From Proteus vulgaris (GTDB lineage Bacteria > Pseudomonadota > Gammaproteobacteria > Enterobacterales > Enterobacteriaceae), in assembly GCF_016239305.1 (NCBI RefSeq), contig NZ_JAEHOQ010000001.1:296599-360598 (forward strand): a DNA stretch of 64,000 bases, written 5' to 3'. Both the position numbers and the translations under genes were made by a program. The notes under the pieces were generated by a model. It made no database searches and was not told the DNA's origin. It saw nothing but the letters and a program-made list of their open reading frames with translations. Each line of letters begins with the position of its first letter. Position 1 is the stretch's first letter. Shown here piece after piece: positions 1 through 8,435 of this stretch.

Positions 1-351
1 GCCGGTTTTACCTTAATGGATGAGGCTGAGCTAAAAGCCGTATTAGAAGAAGGCGGTGTTATTCGTTGTAAGAAACAAGAATTAGTCTCTGATGAAATTG
101 CGACACATATTGAAGCGGGCAAATTTGTCACCAAACTTTCTGTAGATTGGGAAGATCGCCTTCAATTTATGCTCTGTGATGATGGCTCTATTAAACGTAT
201 TAAATTCAGCGAAACTTTACGTGAGCAAAATGATGACATCGATAAAGCTGATTTTGCTCAACGTTTTGATGCTGATTTTGTTTTAATGACCGGCGAATTA
301 AGCGCTTTAATTGAACGAGTCACTGAAGTTTTAGGCGGCGAAGCAGAGTAA
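1..351 (+). CDS. rdgC: Recombination-associated protein RdgC, C-terminal part
   Basis: The reading frame is open from the first base and stops at 349-351, so only the last 116 residues are present and the N-terminus lies before the window. The tail, with [13 protein letters not shown] and a final LGGEAE, matches the end of enterobacterial RdgC. RdgC is a nucleoid-associated, ring-forming DNA-binding protein that restrains RecA-mediated recombination. The ATG at 16 is an internal methionine and not the true start. An ERIC repeat follows about 100 bp after the stop. Confidence 0.88.
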   Translation, partial: AGFTLMDEAELKAVLEEGGVIRCKKQELVSDEIATHIEAGKFVTKLSVDWEDRLQFMLCDDGSIKRIKFSETLREQNDDIDKADFAQRFDADFVLMTGELSALIERVTEVLGGEAE

Positions 352-370
352 CTCGCATAGAATGCAACAA

Positions 371-396
371 GCAGATCAGCCATCCCGCTGATCTGC
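371..396. repeat. 10-bp perfect hairpin after rdgC
   Basis: GCAGATCAGC and GCTGATCTGC form perfect arms around a 6-nt loop just after the rdgC stop. It is followed by CCACAATAACTCTTTT and not a clean T-run, so it may be a weak terminator or an mRNA 3'-end stabiliser for rdgC. Confidence 0.5.
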
Positions 397-448
397 CCAC
401 AATAACTCTTTTATTCATTTACTCTTCTACTCTTTATATCCTCTTAAA

Positions 449-573
449 TACTCTAAATAATTCAAGATGTAGCTAGGCAACAAATAAATGAGATACTAGG
501 AGCATACAATAGTATGTGACTAGTGCGAGTGAACATAGTCAACAACGCTACAGTTTGAAGTATGACGAGTATT
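449..573. repeat. ERIC (enterobacterial repetitive intergenic consensus) element
   Basis: About 125 bp recognisable as an ERIC/IRU palindrome. One end reads CTCTAAATAATTCAAG and the other CAGTTTGAAGTATGACGAG. The central AGGAGCATAC and GTATGTGACTAG arms match the AGGAGCTTAC...GTAAGTGACTGG core of the family. It lies in non-coding DNA between rdgC and a PhlG-like gene, as ERICs do, and could fold when transcribed. Confidence 0.8.
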
Positions 574-578
574 GGTTA

Positions 579-1280
579 TTACCAAGGTAACGGCCCCTTC
601 TCCCCATTCGCATGCTCACCGTAATACAATGACGGTAAGAAGCGAGAAAGATAAGTAAACTCGTTATAACAGTGCTGCAATAACCCAAAAGCTACCTCAT
701 CCGGTAATTCCACGGCTGGATTTTCTAATGAATGACCTAAATAAAAACGGCTTCTCAATACACATCCCCAATCCGTATCTCGCGTTAAATGCACCATTTT
801 ACCGTCAATGGGATCACCATTTTCATCTATTTTCACATCAGAGCCAAAACCAATAGTGGCACATACAGCACTAGAAAGTGCACCTGTTTTATAGGCTTCT
901 TCTAATAATGTGTTATCAAAAAAATCTTTCGCATCATGGAATTTAAGTTGTGCTCCAACAGGTGGAATATCCCCCAAGGATTCAATCGCCTTAATTGATG
1001 CACCGATATAACTCTTTCCTTTTATCCATTTATCATCCCAACCATTGTGAGCAACATGATCATGGGGATGCCACCAGCGAATATGTTGTGATACTTCAAA
1101 AAAGGTAAACCACCAATCTAGCATCTTACCTTTACAACCATGCAAATCGGTACGTACTGCAACTGTTAAATGCCCAGCTTCATCCCTTTCAATTCCCATT
1201 TCTAAGCGTAATGGCGCGGGAGATAAAAGTTCATTAATGTCATTTAAAGCCCAAGGTAAATGCAATGTTTGCTTTTTCAT
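579..1280 (-). CDS. DAPG hydrolase (PhlG)-like family protein
   Basis: This is a 233-residue soluble protein with no signal peptide or membrane segment. The composition is rich in Trp and His, with a central WWHPHDHVAHNGW motif that looks metal-binding. That motif and the overall layout resemble the PhlG/diacetylphloroglucinol hydrolase family of zinc-dependent C-C bond hydrolases acting on acylated phenolic compounds. The substrate here is unknown. It is divergent from a TetR regulator with a perfect palindrome between the two starts, the arrangement expected for a substrate-induced detoxification gene. The family call comes from remembered motifs and was not searched. Confidence 0.6.
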   Translation of the reverse strand: MKKQTLHLPWALNDINELLSPAPLRLEMGIERDEAGHLTVAVRTDLHGCKGKMLDWWFTFFEVSQHIRWWHPHDHVAHNGWDDKWIKGKSYIGASIKAIESLGDIPPVGAQLKFHDAKDFFDNTLLEEAYKTGALSSAVCATIGFGSDVKIDENGDPIDGKMVHLTRDTDWGCVLRSRFYLGHSLENPAVELPDEVAFGLLQHCYNEFTYLSRFLPSLYYGEHANGEKGPLPW

Positions 1281-1296
1281 TTTCTCAACTCCGATT

Positions 1297-1325
1297 AATT
1301 AGGAAACCAATTTCGTTTCCTAATT
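1297..1325. promoter_or_regulatory. Palindromic operator, probable TetR-family site
   Basis: AATTAGGAAAC and GTTTCCTAATT form perfect 11-bp arms around a 7-bp spacer. The site lies between the divergent hydrolase (start 1280) and TetR-family gene (start 1374), the classic place for a local TetR repressor to control both promoters. Binding is inferred. Confidence 0.7.
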
Positions 1326-1373
1326 GTTTTATCCCTAAAGAGTGATAAAATCAACTAAAAAAGAGGTTAAAAA

Positions 1374-2012
1374 ATGACAGATAGCAAGATTAATCAAAAA
1401 CGAGGACGCCCTGCCCGCCCTGAAGAAGAGATCCGCCAAGAAATATATGAAGCGACCATGAGTTTGCTTTTAGAGCGGGGTTACAGCACAACAACCATTG
1501 ATGCAATTGCAAAACAGGCAAGCATTGCCAAAAAAACAATTTATCGTTTTACCAAAGATAAAGAAGATTTAGTGGAACAAATCGTGTTGTCATGGACAGA
1601 CAATTTTGTCGCTATTTTTCATGATAACGCCATTGATTTTAAAGAGTTTACCCTGTTGCTCTCACAACATTTAAACAGCATGGTTCAAACAGTACTTAAT
1701 GATAAAGCCGTCGGTTTATATAAGTTATTGCAAGAGAACTTTCCTGGCCGTGAAGTGCTTATGGAAAAATATCAACGCAGTGGGATATTAAGAGGACGCA
1801 GTCTACTTACGCGGTGGTTACAACAACAAGAAAAAAACGGAATAATCAGATCTTATGACTATGCTACATTAAGTGATCTTTTATTAGCCATGGTGATCGC
1901 AGAGCCTTTACGCCAAATTGCATTAGGGATTGTTCCACCGACACCAAAATCAAATTTTGATCTGCGAATTCAGCAAGCGATACAACTCATTACACCGATA
2001 TTAAAGCCTTAA
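1374..2012 (+). CDS. TetR/AcrR family transcriptional regulator
   Basis: 212 residues. The N-terminus is basic (KRGRPARPEEE), then comes a TetR-type helix-turn-helix of about residues 15-60 with IDAIAKQASIAKKTIYRF, and a longer C-terminal ligand-binding/dimerisation region. The ATG is preceded by AAAGAGG. It is divergent from the PhlG-like hydrolase and likely represses it, and perhaps itself, through the palindrome at 1297-1325. The ligand is unknown but could be a phenolic substrate of the neighbouring enzyme. Confidence 0.88.
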   Translation: MTDSKINQKRGRPARPEEEIRQEIYEATMSLLLERGYSTTTIDAIAKQASIAKKTIYRFTKDKEDLVEQIVLSWTDNFVAIFHDNAIDFKEFTLLLSQHLNSMVQTVLNDKAVGLYKLLQENFPGREVLMEKYQRSGILRGRSLLTRWLQQQEKNGIIRSYDYATLSDLLLAMVIAEPLRQIALGIVPPTPKSNFDLRIQQAIQLITPILKP

Positions 2013-2016
2013 AAAT

Positions 2017-2057
2017 AAAAACAGCGAGTAGCGTTTATTGCTGTGCTCACTGTTTTT
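2017..2057 (+). terminator. Rho-independent terminator after the TetR gene
   Basis: Arms AAAAACAGCGAG and CTCACTGTTTTT pair 11 of 12 positions and end in a T-run, five bases after the stop. It may work in both directions, because yedF ends at 2090 on the other strand. Confidence 0.7.
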
Positions 2058-2089
2058 ATTGCGATTATTTCAACTAAGATATCTGATTA

Positions 2090-2332
2090 TTATTTTTGAA
2101 TTAAATAACGGATAGTTGGACCATCTTGTTGAATATCTAACACGGTATAACCGTAGTTTTTCGCATCAAGCGGAATATTGTTGATTGATTGAGGGCAATC
2201 ACTCACCACTTCTAATATTTCGCCTTTTTTCAGTGATGGCATTGCTTCAAGCGTTGCCACCGCAGGATAAGGACAAGGCTCACCGACCATATCTAGACGA
2301 TAATCAGGAATAATAGTGTCTTTCTGGCTCAT
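2090..2332 (-). CDS. yedF: TusA/YedF-like sulfurtransferase
   Basis: 80 residues with the SirA/TusA signature GEPCPYPAV, whose first Cys is the sulfur-carrying residue of the family, and a compact two-layer alpha/beta length. It overlaps the end of yedE by four bases (ATG within the TCAT junction), so the two are translationally coupled. In E. coli yedF lies beside yedE and is associated with sulfur or selenium handling. The exact substrate is not established. Confidence 0.85.
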   Translation of the reverse strand: MSQKDTIIPDYRLDMVGEPCPYPAVATLEAMPSLKKGEILEVVSDCPQSINNIPLDAKNYGYTVLDIQQDGPTIRYLIQK

Positions 2333-3555
2333 ACGATTTCCTTATTAATCTGCATTGAAATAGATTGTGCTTGTTGGGCTTTTTTACGGAAAAAATGTTT
2401 TTCCCACCAAAGTAATAATACAAATGACAAACCAAGCATTAGATAGGTCACACCTAATCCCCCCACAGGGCCAAAGGTATCAAGTAAATTAATCTTGTCA
2501 TAATCAGTTGCGATCACTGAGGCAAAATCATCCCAGTAGTAAGCCAATAATGTAGAGCCGATAACGTTACCCAATCCAACCCACCAAAAGTGAATTTGAC
2601 CTTCCACAGCACGATACATCCAGCCAGTTTCACACCCACCAGCAAGTACAATACCGAAACCGAAGAGCAAGCCACCAATTACAGCATTCGGCCCTGCCCA
2701 CATAATTTTAGGTGCAGCACCTAATTGAACATAGCTGAAGATCCCAATCGCGCTCACTGCCATACCAATAATAATCGCTTTTGCCATATGGGTTCTGCCC
2801 GTTATCCATAAATCACGGAAAGCAGAGGTAAAACAGATTTGCGCTCGTTCGATTAAAATACCAAAACCAATACCGCCTAACATAGCAAAGCCTAGTTTTG
2901 GTGAATCAAAAAGAATAATTAAAGACCACGCAATCATGGCAAAAAAGATAACCATTCCCAATCTAAAGCGACGTTTTGCACGTTGTTTATCTTGAGTAAT
3001 TGGTGAAGCTTGGCTGACCTTTTGTAATTTTACGGGAATACGAAACAGTGGCATCAATGAAAGCTTGGCACCAAAATAAGAACCAATTGCCGTTGCAACC
3101 GCGAAAAACCAAGCATGTAAAGAAAACTGAGGAATACCCGTAAAGAAAGCGGCAAGGTTACAACCCATTGCTAGACGAGCACCAAAACCGGCGATGATCC
3201 CGCCAAGCACCGCTTGAAGAATACGAATTTTATGTTGCGGATGGCGAAGTTTGACGTTGTTGGCCCAAAGAGCAGCCATAATACAACCCCCAAACATTCC
3301 AATAATCATCACACCATCAATACGCGTTAATGGCGTACCTTCAAGCCCGATAATTTTAAAATATCCCCATTCTTCAGGATGAGCACCAAACCATTGCATA
3401 ACGTGACCGCCCCAACGAGTAAACTCCCCCGTGACAGCCCAGAAAGTGCCGGTTAAACCAAAGTAGTAAGTTGATAAGATACCTGCCGCAATAACAGCTG
3501 GAAGAGGCTTCCAAAAACGGATCAGGTATTGAGATTTAAATTCTGACCAAGACAT
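2329..3555 (-). CDS. yedE: YedE/YeeE-family membrane transporter (thiosulfate/selenium type)
   Basis: 408 residues, polytopic with about ten hydrophobic segments. The two family half-repeats each contain a conserved Cys: GARLAMGCNLAAFF near residue 130 and VLAGGCETGWMYR near residue 305. YeeE/YedE proteins move thiosulfate or related sulfur/selenium species through Cys-lined channels. With a TusA-like partner immediately downstream it is best read as the importer of a sulfur (or selenium) delivery pair. The start has AGGA upstream, directly after two small hairpins in the leader. Confidence 0.85.
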   Translation of the reverse strand: MSWSEFKSQYLIRFWKPLPAVIAAGILSTYYFGLTGTFWAVTGEFTRWGGHVMQWFGAHPEEWGYFKIIGLEGTPLTRIDGVMIIGMFGGCIMAALWANNVKLRHPQHKIRILQAVLGGIIAGFGARLAMGCNLAAFFTGIPQFSLHAWFFAVATAIGSYFGAKLSLMPLFRIPVKLQKVSQASPITQDKQRAKRRFRLGMVIFFAMIAWSLIILFDSPKLGFAMLGGIGFGILIERAQICFTSAFRDLWITGRTHMAKAIIIGMAVSAIGIFSYVQLGAAPKIMWAGPNAVIGGLLFGFGIVLAGGCETGWMYRAVEGQIHFWWVGLGNVIGSTLLAYYWDDFASVIATDYDKINLLDTFGPVGGLGVTYLMLGLSFVLLLWWEKHFFRKKAQQAQSISMQINKEIV

Positions 3556-3564
3556 GTTTTTTCC

Positions 3565-3593
3565 TAGAGCTTACCTCTACGAGAGACCCTCTC
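3565..3593 (-). promoter_or_regulatory. Tandem small hairpins in the yedE leader
   Basis: On the minus strand GAGAG/CTCTC (3581-3593) and TAGAG/CTCTA (3565-3579) form two adjacent 5-bp stems. The second ends at the Shine-Dalgarno AGGA eight bases from the yedE ATG. The placement could influence ribosome access, but no known riboswitch class is recognised. Confidence 0.35.
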
Positions 3594-3707
3594 CACGCAG
3601 TAGGACTGGCCGAACATGTTACTCCAATAATTTTTTTATCAAAGAGTCAGTATTCAGATAAATGAAGGAAATTTGCGTTATAACAAAGTTTTTGTAACAG
3701 ATAGATA

Positions 3708-3761
3708 ACTTATCCCACTTATAAATTCAGCCATAATTTTTATTTATAAGTGGGGAATAAG
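3708..3761. terminator. Long inverted repeat at the 3' end of the hyb-hyp operon
   Basis: CCCACTTATAAAT and ATTTATAAGTGGG are perfect 13-bp arms, extended outward by ACTTAT/ATAAGT with a small bulge. The structure begins four bases beyond the hypE stop. There is no strong T-run, so it may terminate weakly or protect the 3' end of the operon mRNA. Confidence 0.5.
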
Positions 3762-3764
3762 TGC

Positions 3765-4784
3765 TTAACAAATACGAGGCAGTGGCTCGTTATAGGGTAA
3801 GTCAAGAATACGACTCGTACCGAAAATTCCAGTTAAACGAATATAGCTATCCGTTGTAACTTCACCGATAGTACAAGCATCTTTGCCTAAAGGATGTTGA
3901 TGTAAAGCATCAAGAACTCGTGCTTCAGCGTCAGGCGATACCACTAAAACGATTTTACCTTCGTTAGCAAAATTAAGCGCCTCAAGGCCTAACAATTCGC
4001 ATACACCACGAACGGCTTGTTTCATTGGCAATTTGCTTTCATGTATATTCATGCCACAACCGCTGGCTTGGGCAAATTCATGCAAAATTGCTGTCACTCC
4101 GCCTCGTGTTGCATCACGTAATGCACGAATACCTTCAAGTTGGCGTAAAGGTGCAATCATTGGCTCAAGAACAGCGCAATCACTTTGTAGGTCTGCTTCT
4201 AATCCTAGATTTTCACGAAGATTAAGAATTGTTGCACCATGATCACCAATCGTACCACTCACTAAGATCTTATCACCGGCTTTGATATTGCTTGCGGCCC
4301 AATTAATTTGGGTTGGAATAACCCCAATGCCTGCAGTATTGATAAAGATCTTATCCGCGGCACCACGGGGAACCACTTTTGTATCTCCAGTGACAATTTG
4401 TATCCCTGCTTGTGACGCTGCTTTTGCCATCGCTAATACAAGTACTTCAAGGGTTTCAAATGGTAGTCCTTCTTCAAGAATAAAACCACATGACAGGTAA
4501 CGAGGTACAGCACCACCAACAGAAAGATCGTTAGCAGTACCGCAAACAGATAATTTACCAATGTTTCCACCGGGAAAAATTATCGGATCAATCACATAAC
4601 TGTCTGTACTAAAAGCAAGTCGATCACCAAGAGCTGTTAACTCATTTAACGAGATCCGCGCTTGATCTTCTTTTTCATTTAATAACGGATTATCGAACGC
4701 TTTTAAAAATAGGCCTTCGATCAGTTGTTGCATACCTTGCCCACCATTACCTTGGGCTAAGGTGATTTCATCAGGTTGTTTCAT
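3765..4784 (-). CDS. hypE: [NiFe] hydrogenase maturation protein HypE
   Basis: 339 residues of the PurM/AIR-synthase-like fold, ending in PRIC. The C-terminal Cys is the residue carbamoylated by HypF and dehydrated by HypE to the thiocyanate that supplies the cyanide ligands of the active-site iron. Other family marks are LAQGNGGQGMQQL at the N-terminus, FSTDSYVIDP and GDTKVVPRG in the nucleotide-binding region, and DATRGGV near residue 225. The ATG overlaps the last bases of hypD, so this is the last gene of the operon. No hypF is present in the window. Confidence 0.95.
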   Translation of the reverse strand: MKQPDEITLAQGNGGQGMQQLIEGLFLKAFDNPLLNEKEDQARISLNELTALGDRLAFSTDSYVIDPIIFPGGNIGKLSVCGTANDLSVGGAVPRYLSCGFILEEGLPFETLEVLVLAMAKAASQAGIQIVTGDTKVVPRGAADKIFINTAGIGVIPTQINWAASNIKAGDKILVSGTIGDHGATILNLRENLGLEADLQSDCAVLEPMIAPLRQLEGIRALRDATRGGVTAILHEFAQASGCGMNIHESKLPMKQAVRGVCELLGLEALNFANEGKIVLVVSPDAEARVLDALHQHPLGKDACTIGEVTTDSYIRLTGIFGTSRILDLPYNEPLPRIC

Positions 4785-5932
4785 ATATTACCTTCACGGC
4801 GATACTGATAATAAGCCGCACATGCCCCTTCTGATGACACCATTAAAGCACCTAATGCGGTTTCTGGCGTACAGCTTTTGCCAAATAACGGGCAATCCGA
4901 AGGTTTGCATCGTCCTGTTAATACATCACCGCAGCGAGATTGTGGGTTATCTGCCACTTTTTGTGGTGCGGGCGTAAAACGTAACTCCGCATCAAACTCA
5001 GAATAAGCAGGTGTTAATTGAATACCTGACATTGGGATCTCGCCCAATCCACGCCACTCACTGGTTTCTTTTAACATAAATACATCTTTCAGCGCTTTTT
5101 GAGCTAGCTTATTACCTTCGTTTGGTACAATGCGACTATATTGGTTTTCAATACTTAAAACATAATCTACATTTTCTGCTTTTGCTTTAAGCTGTTTAAT
5201 GACCATCAGTATAGCTTGCAATAAGTCTAATGGTTCAAATCCTGTCACCACAAAAGGCTTTTCAAATTCATCACATAGCGGTTGATATGGTGTACACCCA
5301 ATCACCATACTCACATGCCCCGGTGCAATAAAGCCATCAATACGAACATCATCTTGCTCGAGTAAACAACGCAAAGTAGGTACGATAGTAATGTGCTGAC
5401 AAAATAGAGAAAAGTTTTTAAGTCCACGCAATTTTGCTTGTTGTAGCGTCATTGCAGTACTTGGCATAGTTGTTTCAAAACCTAAACCGAAAAAAACAAC
5501 TTGTTTATCTGGGTTATCTTGAGCAATTTTCAGTGAATCAAGCGGTGAGTAAACAATACGAATATCGCTACCACGACGACGCGCATCCAGCATTGAACCA
5601 TTACGACCCGGCACACGCATTGCATCACCAAATGTGCAGAAAATCACATCAGGACGTGCTGCGATTTCTAAACATGCATCAATTCGCCCCATAGGTAATA
5701 CACAAACCGGGCAACCCGGCCCATGAACAAATTCAATCTCTTCAGGTAATAAGCGATCTAAACCAAATTTAAAAATGGCATGTGTATGCCCACCACACAC
5801 TTCCATAATTTGTAATGGACGTGTAATCGGCTGAGGCCATTGTGAAATGGTTTCACGAATTTGAGCAAGTAAGGCTTTCGCAAGTTCGGGATCACGAAAT
5901 TCATCAACGTACTGCATCATCAGCCTCTTCAA
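4781..5932 (-). CDS. hypD: [NiFe] hydrogenase maturation protein HypD
   Basis: 383 residues, the usual HypD length (373-385). Conserved motifs are [13 protein letters not shown], the redox-active [22 protein letters not shown], and a C-terminal Cys cluster ([19 protein letters not shown]) that binds a [4Fe-4S] cluster. HypD and HypC form the scaffold on which the Fe(CN)2CO unit is built. It overlaps hypC by 29 bases at its start and hypE by 4 at its end, consistent with tight translational coupling. Confidence 0.96.
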   Translation of the reverse strand: MKRLMMQYVDEFRDPELAKALLAQIRETISQWPQPITRPLQIMEVCGGHTHAIFKFGLDRLLPEEIEFVHGPGCPVCVLPMGRIDACLEIAARPDVIFCTFGDAMRVPGRNGSMLDARRRGSDIRIVYSPLDSLKIAQDNPDKQVVFFGLGFETTMPSTAMTLQQAKLRGLKNFSLFCQHITIVPTLRCLLEQDDVRIDGFIAPGHVSMVIGCTPYQPLCDEFEKPFVVTGFEPLDLLQAILMVIKQLKAKAENVDYVLSIENQYSRIVPNEGNKLAQKALKDVFMLKETSEWRGLGEIPMSGIQLTPAYSEFDAELRFTPAPQKVADNPQSRCGDVLTGRCKPSDCPLFGKSCTPETALGALMVSSEGACAAYYQYRREGNI

Positions 5933-6170
5933 GGGTTACACCATAAACATGCTGTAATGCATCAAGGGTATCTTGTGCTTCCTGCTCATCAAGAATACTC
6001 ATAGCAAATCCCACATGAATTAGCACCCATTTACCTAATAATTCATTTGGTTCGCCTTCACATACCATTGAAATATTAACAGCACGTTTGATGCCACTGA
6101 CTTCGGCATAAGCGAGTTGGTGGACGTCTTCGCCCACCTCAACAATCTTAGCTGGAACACCTAAGCACAT
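5904..6170 (-). CDS. hypC: Hydrogenase assembly chaperone HypC/HybG
   Basis: 88 residues beginning [15 protein letters not shown]. The start is set at 6170 rather than the upstream in-frame ATG at 6197, because Cys2 of the mature MC(L/I)G(V/I)P motif is essential and universally N-terminal in the family. HypC-type chaperones carry the Fe(CN)2CO unit with HypD and deliver it to the large-subunit precursor. Here the likely client is HybC, so it may be the counterpart of E. coli HybG. It overlaps hypB by 10 bases. Confidence 0.93.
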   Translation of the reverse strand: MCLGVPAKIVEVGEDVHQLAYAEVSGIKRAVNISMVCEGEPNELLGKWVLIHVGFAMSILDEQEAQDTLDALQHVYGVTLEEADDAVR

Positions 6171-7393
6171 AAACGACTCTCCAACCAAGCTAACCACGCT
6201 TCCATGCCTTCACCAGTGGTTGCCGATAATGCGATAATTTCGATATTAGGGTTAACGCGGCGAGCAGATTCGATACAGGCTTGAACATCAATATTAAGAT
6301 GGGGCACTAAATCAATCTTGTTGATAATCATTAAGTCAGCCGCGGCGAACATATGCGGATATTTCAGTGGCTTATCTTCACCTTCAGTGACAGAAAGAAT
6401 AGCCACTTTATGTTTTTCACCCAAATCAAAACTGGCTGGACACACTAAATTACCCACATTTTCAATAAAGAGAACACTATTATCCTGCAAGCCTAATTGG
6501 TGTGTTGCATCATGCACCATTTGTGCATCTAGATGACAACCTTTACCTGTATTCACTTGAATAGCAGGAACACCCGTTTCACGGATACGATCAGCATCAT
6601 TGGTAGTTTGCTGATCGCCTTCGATCACGGCACAAGGGACGCGTTGCGCTAACTGTTTTAACGTTTGTGTTAACAGTGTGGTTTTACCAGAACCGGGACT
6701 TGAAACGAGATTTAATGCCAACACATTTTGTTGTTCAAAATGCTCACGGTTATGAACGGCAATACGGTTATTTTTATCCAACACATCCATTTCAATTTTC
6801 AGCATACGCTTTTGGCTAATACCGGGAGCATGTGTCCCTGCTTCACCTTGGCCATAATGCATATTTTGATTTTCAATCACAGGGCTAAATTGTTCTTCAT
6901 GATCATGGTTGTGATCATGGCTGTGATCGCGCGAATGACTATGGGAATGCCCATGACTATGATCGTGAGCATGTTCGTGAGAGTGACTGTGTGGATGATC
7001 GTGCTCATGATGATCATGCTGGTGATGATCGTCATGCCCATGATGATGCTCATGGAAAACAGGGGTTTCGTTTAGCTGTGTATCGTTATGAAAATGGAGA
7101 TGAACATCACCGCTGTTATGATAATAGTGATGATGAACAATGATAGGCTGACCATTAGTTTCGTAGTTATGCTTATGCTTTTGTTCAGACTTATCAATAT
7201 ATTTATGAACAGTATTCGCTGGAGTAGCCTTGTGTTCATGATGGTGATCATGCCCATGATGGTCGTGATCATGATGATGACCGTGGTCGTGATGATCATG
7301 GTCGTGAGAGTGATGATGGTGGTGCTCATGTGAATGAGGCTCAACGCCTTCAATTCTGACATTGCCTTCGCCACAACCGCAAGTGCTACACAT
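6161..7393 (-). CDS. hypB: Nickel-incorporating GTPase HypB with giant His-rich region
   Basis: 410 residues, against about 290 in E. coli. It starts with the high-affinity nickel motif CSTCGCGEG, followed by two His/Asp-rich blocks (about residues 19-55 and 113-165) with a less biased stretch between, totalling about 60 His. The GTPase domain follows: P-loop [32 protein letters not shown] (metal site at the dimer interface) and NKIDLVPH. HypB uses GTP hydrolysis to insert Ni into the large-subunit precursor. The His-rich part suggests nickel storage as in rhizobial HypB, relevant in a genus whose urease also needs nickel. No hypA lies beside it. Confidence 0.95.
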   Translation of the reverse strand: MCSTCGCGEGNVRIEGVEPHSHEHHHHHSHDHDHHDHGHHHDHDHHGHDHHHEHKATPANTVHKYIDKSEQKHKHNYETNGQPIIVHHHYYHNSGDVHLHFHNDTQLNETPVFHEHHHGHDDHHQHDHHEHDHPHSHSHEHAHDHSHGHSHSHSRDHSHDHNHDHEEQFSPVIENQNMHYGQGEAGTHAPGISQKRMLKIEMDVLDKNNRIAVHNREHFEQQNVLALNLVSSPGSGKTTLLTQTLKQLAQRVPCAVIEGDQQTTNDADRIRETGVPAIQVNTGKGCHLDAQMVHDATHQLGLQDNSVLFIENVGNLVCPASFDLGEKHKVAILSVTEGEDKPLKYPHMFAAADLMIINKIDLVPHLNIDVQACIESARRVNPNIEIIALSATTGEGMEAWLAWLESRLCA

Positions 7394-7455
7394 ATTCTGA
7401 CTCCTGTACTATTCAATAAGAAGAATGTGACTCTGTGTCGCGTAAAATTTCTACA

Positions 7456-7950
7456 CTATGATCTTAACTGACCACGGAAGAGAGAACGACGACTTAAATC
7501 AACTTCTGCTACGGATTGTGTCTGAACAGGAAGAGAAAGTGCCATTTTTACACTATTTTCAACCAACTCAACAGCATGTTCACCTGTTAGGTGTCTATCA
7601 AGTGGTGACATTAATGAACAAGCAAGATATTGCATACCACCCGTAAGCTCGCCCACAACAAATTTAATCTGTCCACAAGGTAATTCTAATCCAATACGAT
7701 CACCCACTTTACGATGTGGCCATTCTTGTGACGGTCCCGGAAAGACGACAAGCTCTAACATCCAAGGCGTTAAAACAGATCCAATCCACTGATTTTCAAA
7801 TAAGGTAAAACCACCTGCTTTTACAGGGATGCCTTCTCGATAAAAAGGAAGCCCTTTCATCTCTTTTTCAGCAATTTCACTAAAACGTGCTTCAAGTTGC
7901 TCAACAGGAGGTTCGTCATATCCTAGGATATCCCAGCTTAATTCACTCAT
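7456..7950 (-). CDS. hybE: Hydrogenase-2 assembly chaperone HybE
   Basis: 164 residues, close to E. coli HybE (162). Family features include GFTLFENQWIGSVLTPW and VVFPGP, followed by PCGQIKFVVGEL. HybE (HupJ family) binds the Tat-signal small subunit HybO and/or HybC and checks assembly before export. The ATG overlaps the hybD stop by four bases. A gap of about 60 bases separates it from hypB, where E. coli has hybF (a hypA paralogue). That gene is absent here. Confidence 0.92.
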   Translation of the reverse strand: MSELSWDILGYDEPPVEQLEARFSEIAEKEMKGLPFYREGIPVKAGGFTLFENQWIGSVLTPWMLELVVFPGPSQEWPHRKVGDRIGLELPCGQIKFVVGELTGGMQYLACSLMSPLDRHLTGEHAVELVENSVKMALSLPVQTQSVAEVDLSRRSLFRGQLRS

Positions 7951-8435
7951 GCTGTTACCTCTTTAGGTGTGACAGGAATGCCGTATTCACGCAAAATATT
8001 CACCACATGCTCTAATGCAATTTCCATTGATTTTTCACCAATGTCAGACAATGACATGCTTGGCTCTAATGATGCAGGTTCAATGCCCACTAAAATAAGC
8101 TTACGAGGAAATTCATCCGTCATACGCAAAGCCATTAGTACATCAGATAAACCTAGTTGATGAGGAGAAATTTTCTGTGTAAAAAGTGCAGGAACATCAT
8201 CATCATGTAAGATAAAAATACTGCCTGGTTCATGATTACTTCTTACTGCATCGGCAACAATCAGCAAATCTCTTGCAGCAATATCTTGCAAAATTTCCAT
8301 ACCTGATGTGCCACCATCAATAACATCGACGTTCTCTGGTAAAGAGAAGCGCTCTTCGAGCGCCTCTACTATACGAACACCAATGCCTTCATCGCTTAGT
8401 AATAAATTACCAATACCTAAGACGAGAGTTCGCAT
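7947..8435 (-). CDS. hybD: Hydrogenase-2 maturation endopeptidase HybD
   Basis: 162 residues of the HyaD/HybD (peptidase A31) family. Key motifs are GIGNLLLSDEGIG with the metal-binding Glu, DGGTSGMEIL with the second acidic ligand, and SPHQLGLSD with the conserved His. HybD clips the C-terminal peptide of HybC once nickel is in place. Its start overlaps the hybC stop by one base, which suits the pairing with its substrate. Confidence 0.95.
   Translation of the reverse strand: MRTLVLGIGNLLLSDEGIGVRIVEALEERFSLPENVDVIDGGTSGMEILQDIAARDLLIVADAVRSNHEPGSIFILHDDDVPALFTQKISPHQLGLSDVLMALRMTDEFPRKLILVGIEPASLEPSMSLSDIGEKSMEIALEHVVNILREYGIPVTPKEVTA

Noticed and set aside
6171..6197. Upstream ATG for hypC at 6197
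   Set aside because: It would bury the essential N-terminal Cys of the MCLGVP motif inside the protein.
6728..7416. Met/Ile-rich frames overlapping hypB on both strands
   Set aside because: They are translations of the repetitive His/Asp codons of hypB in other frames, with no ribosome site or protein-like composition.
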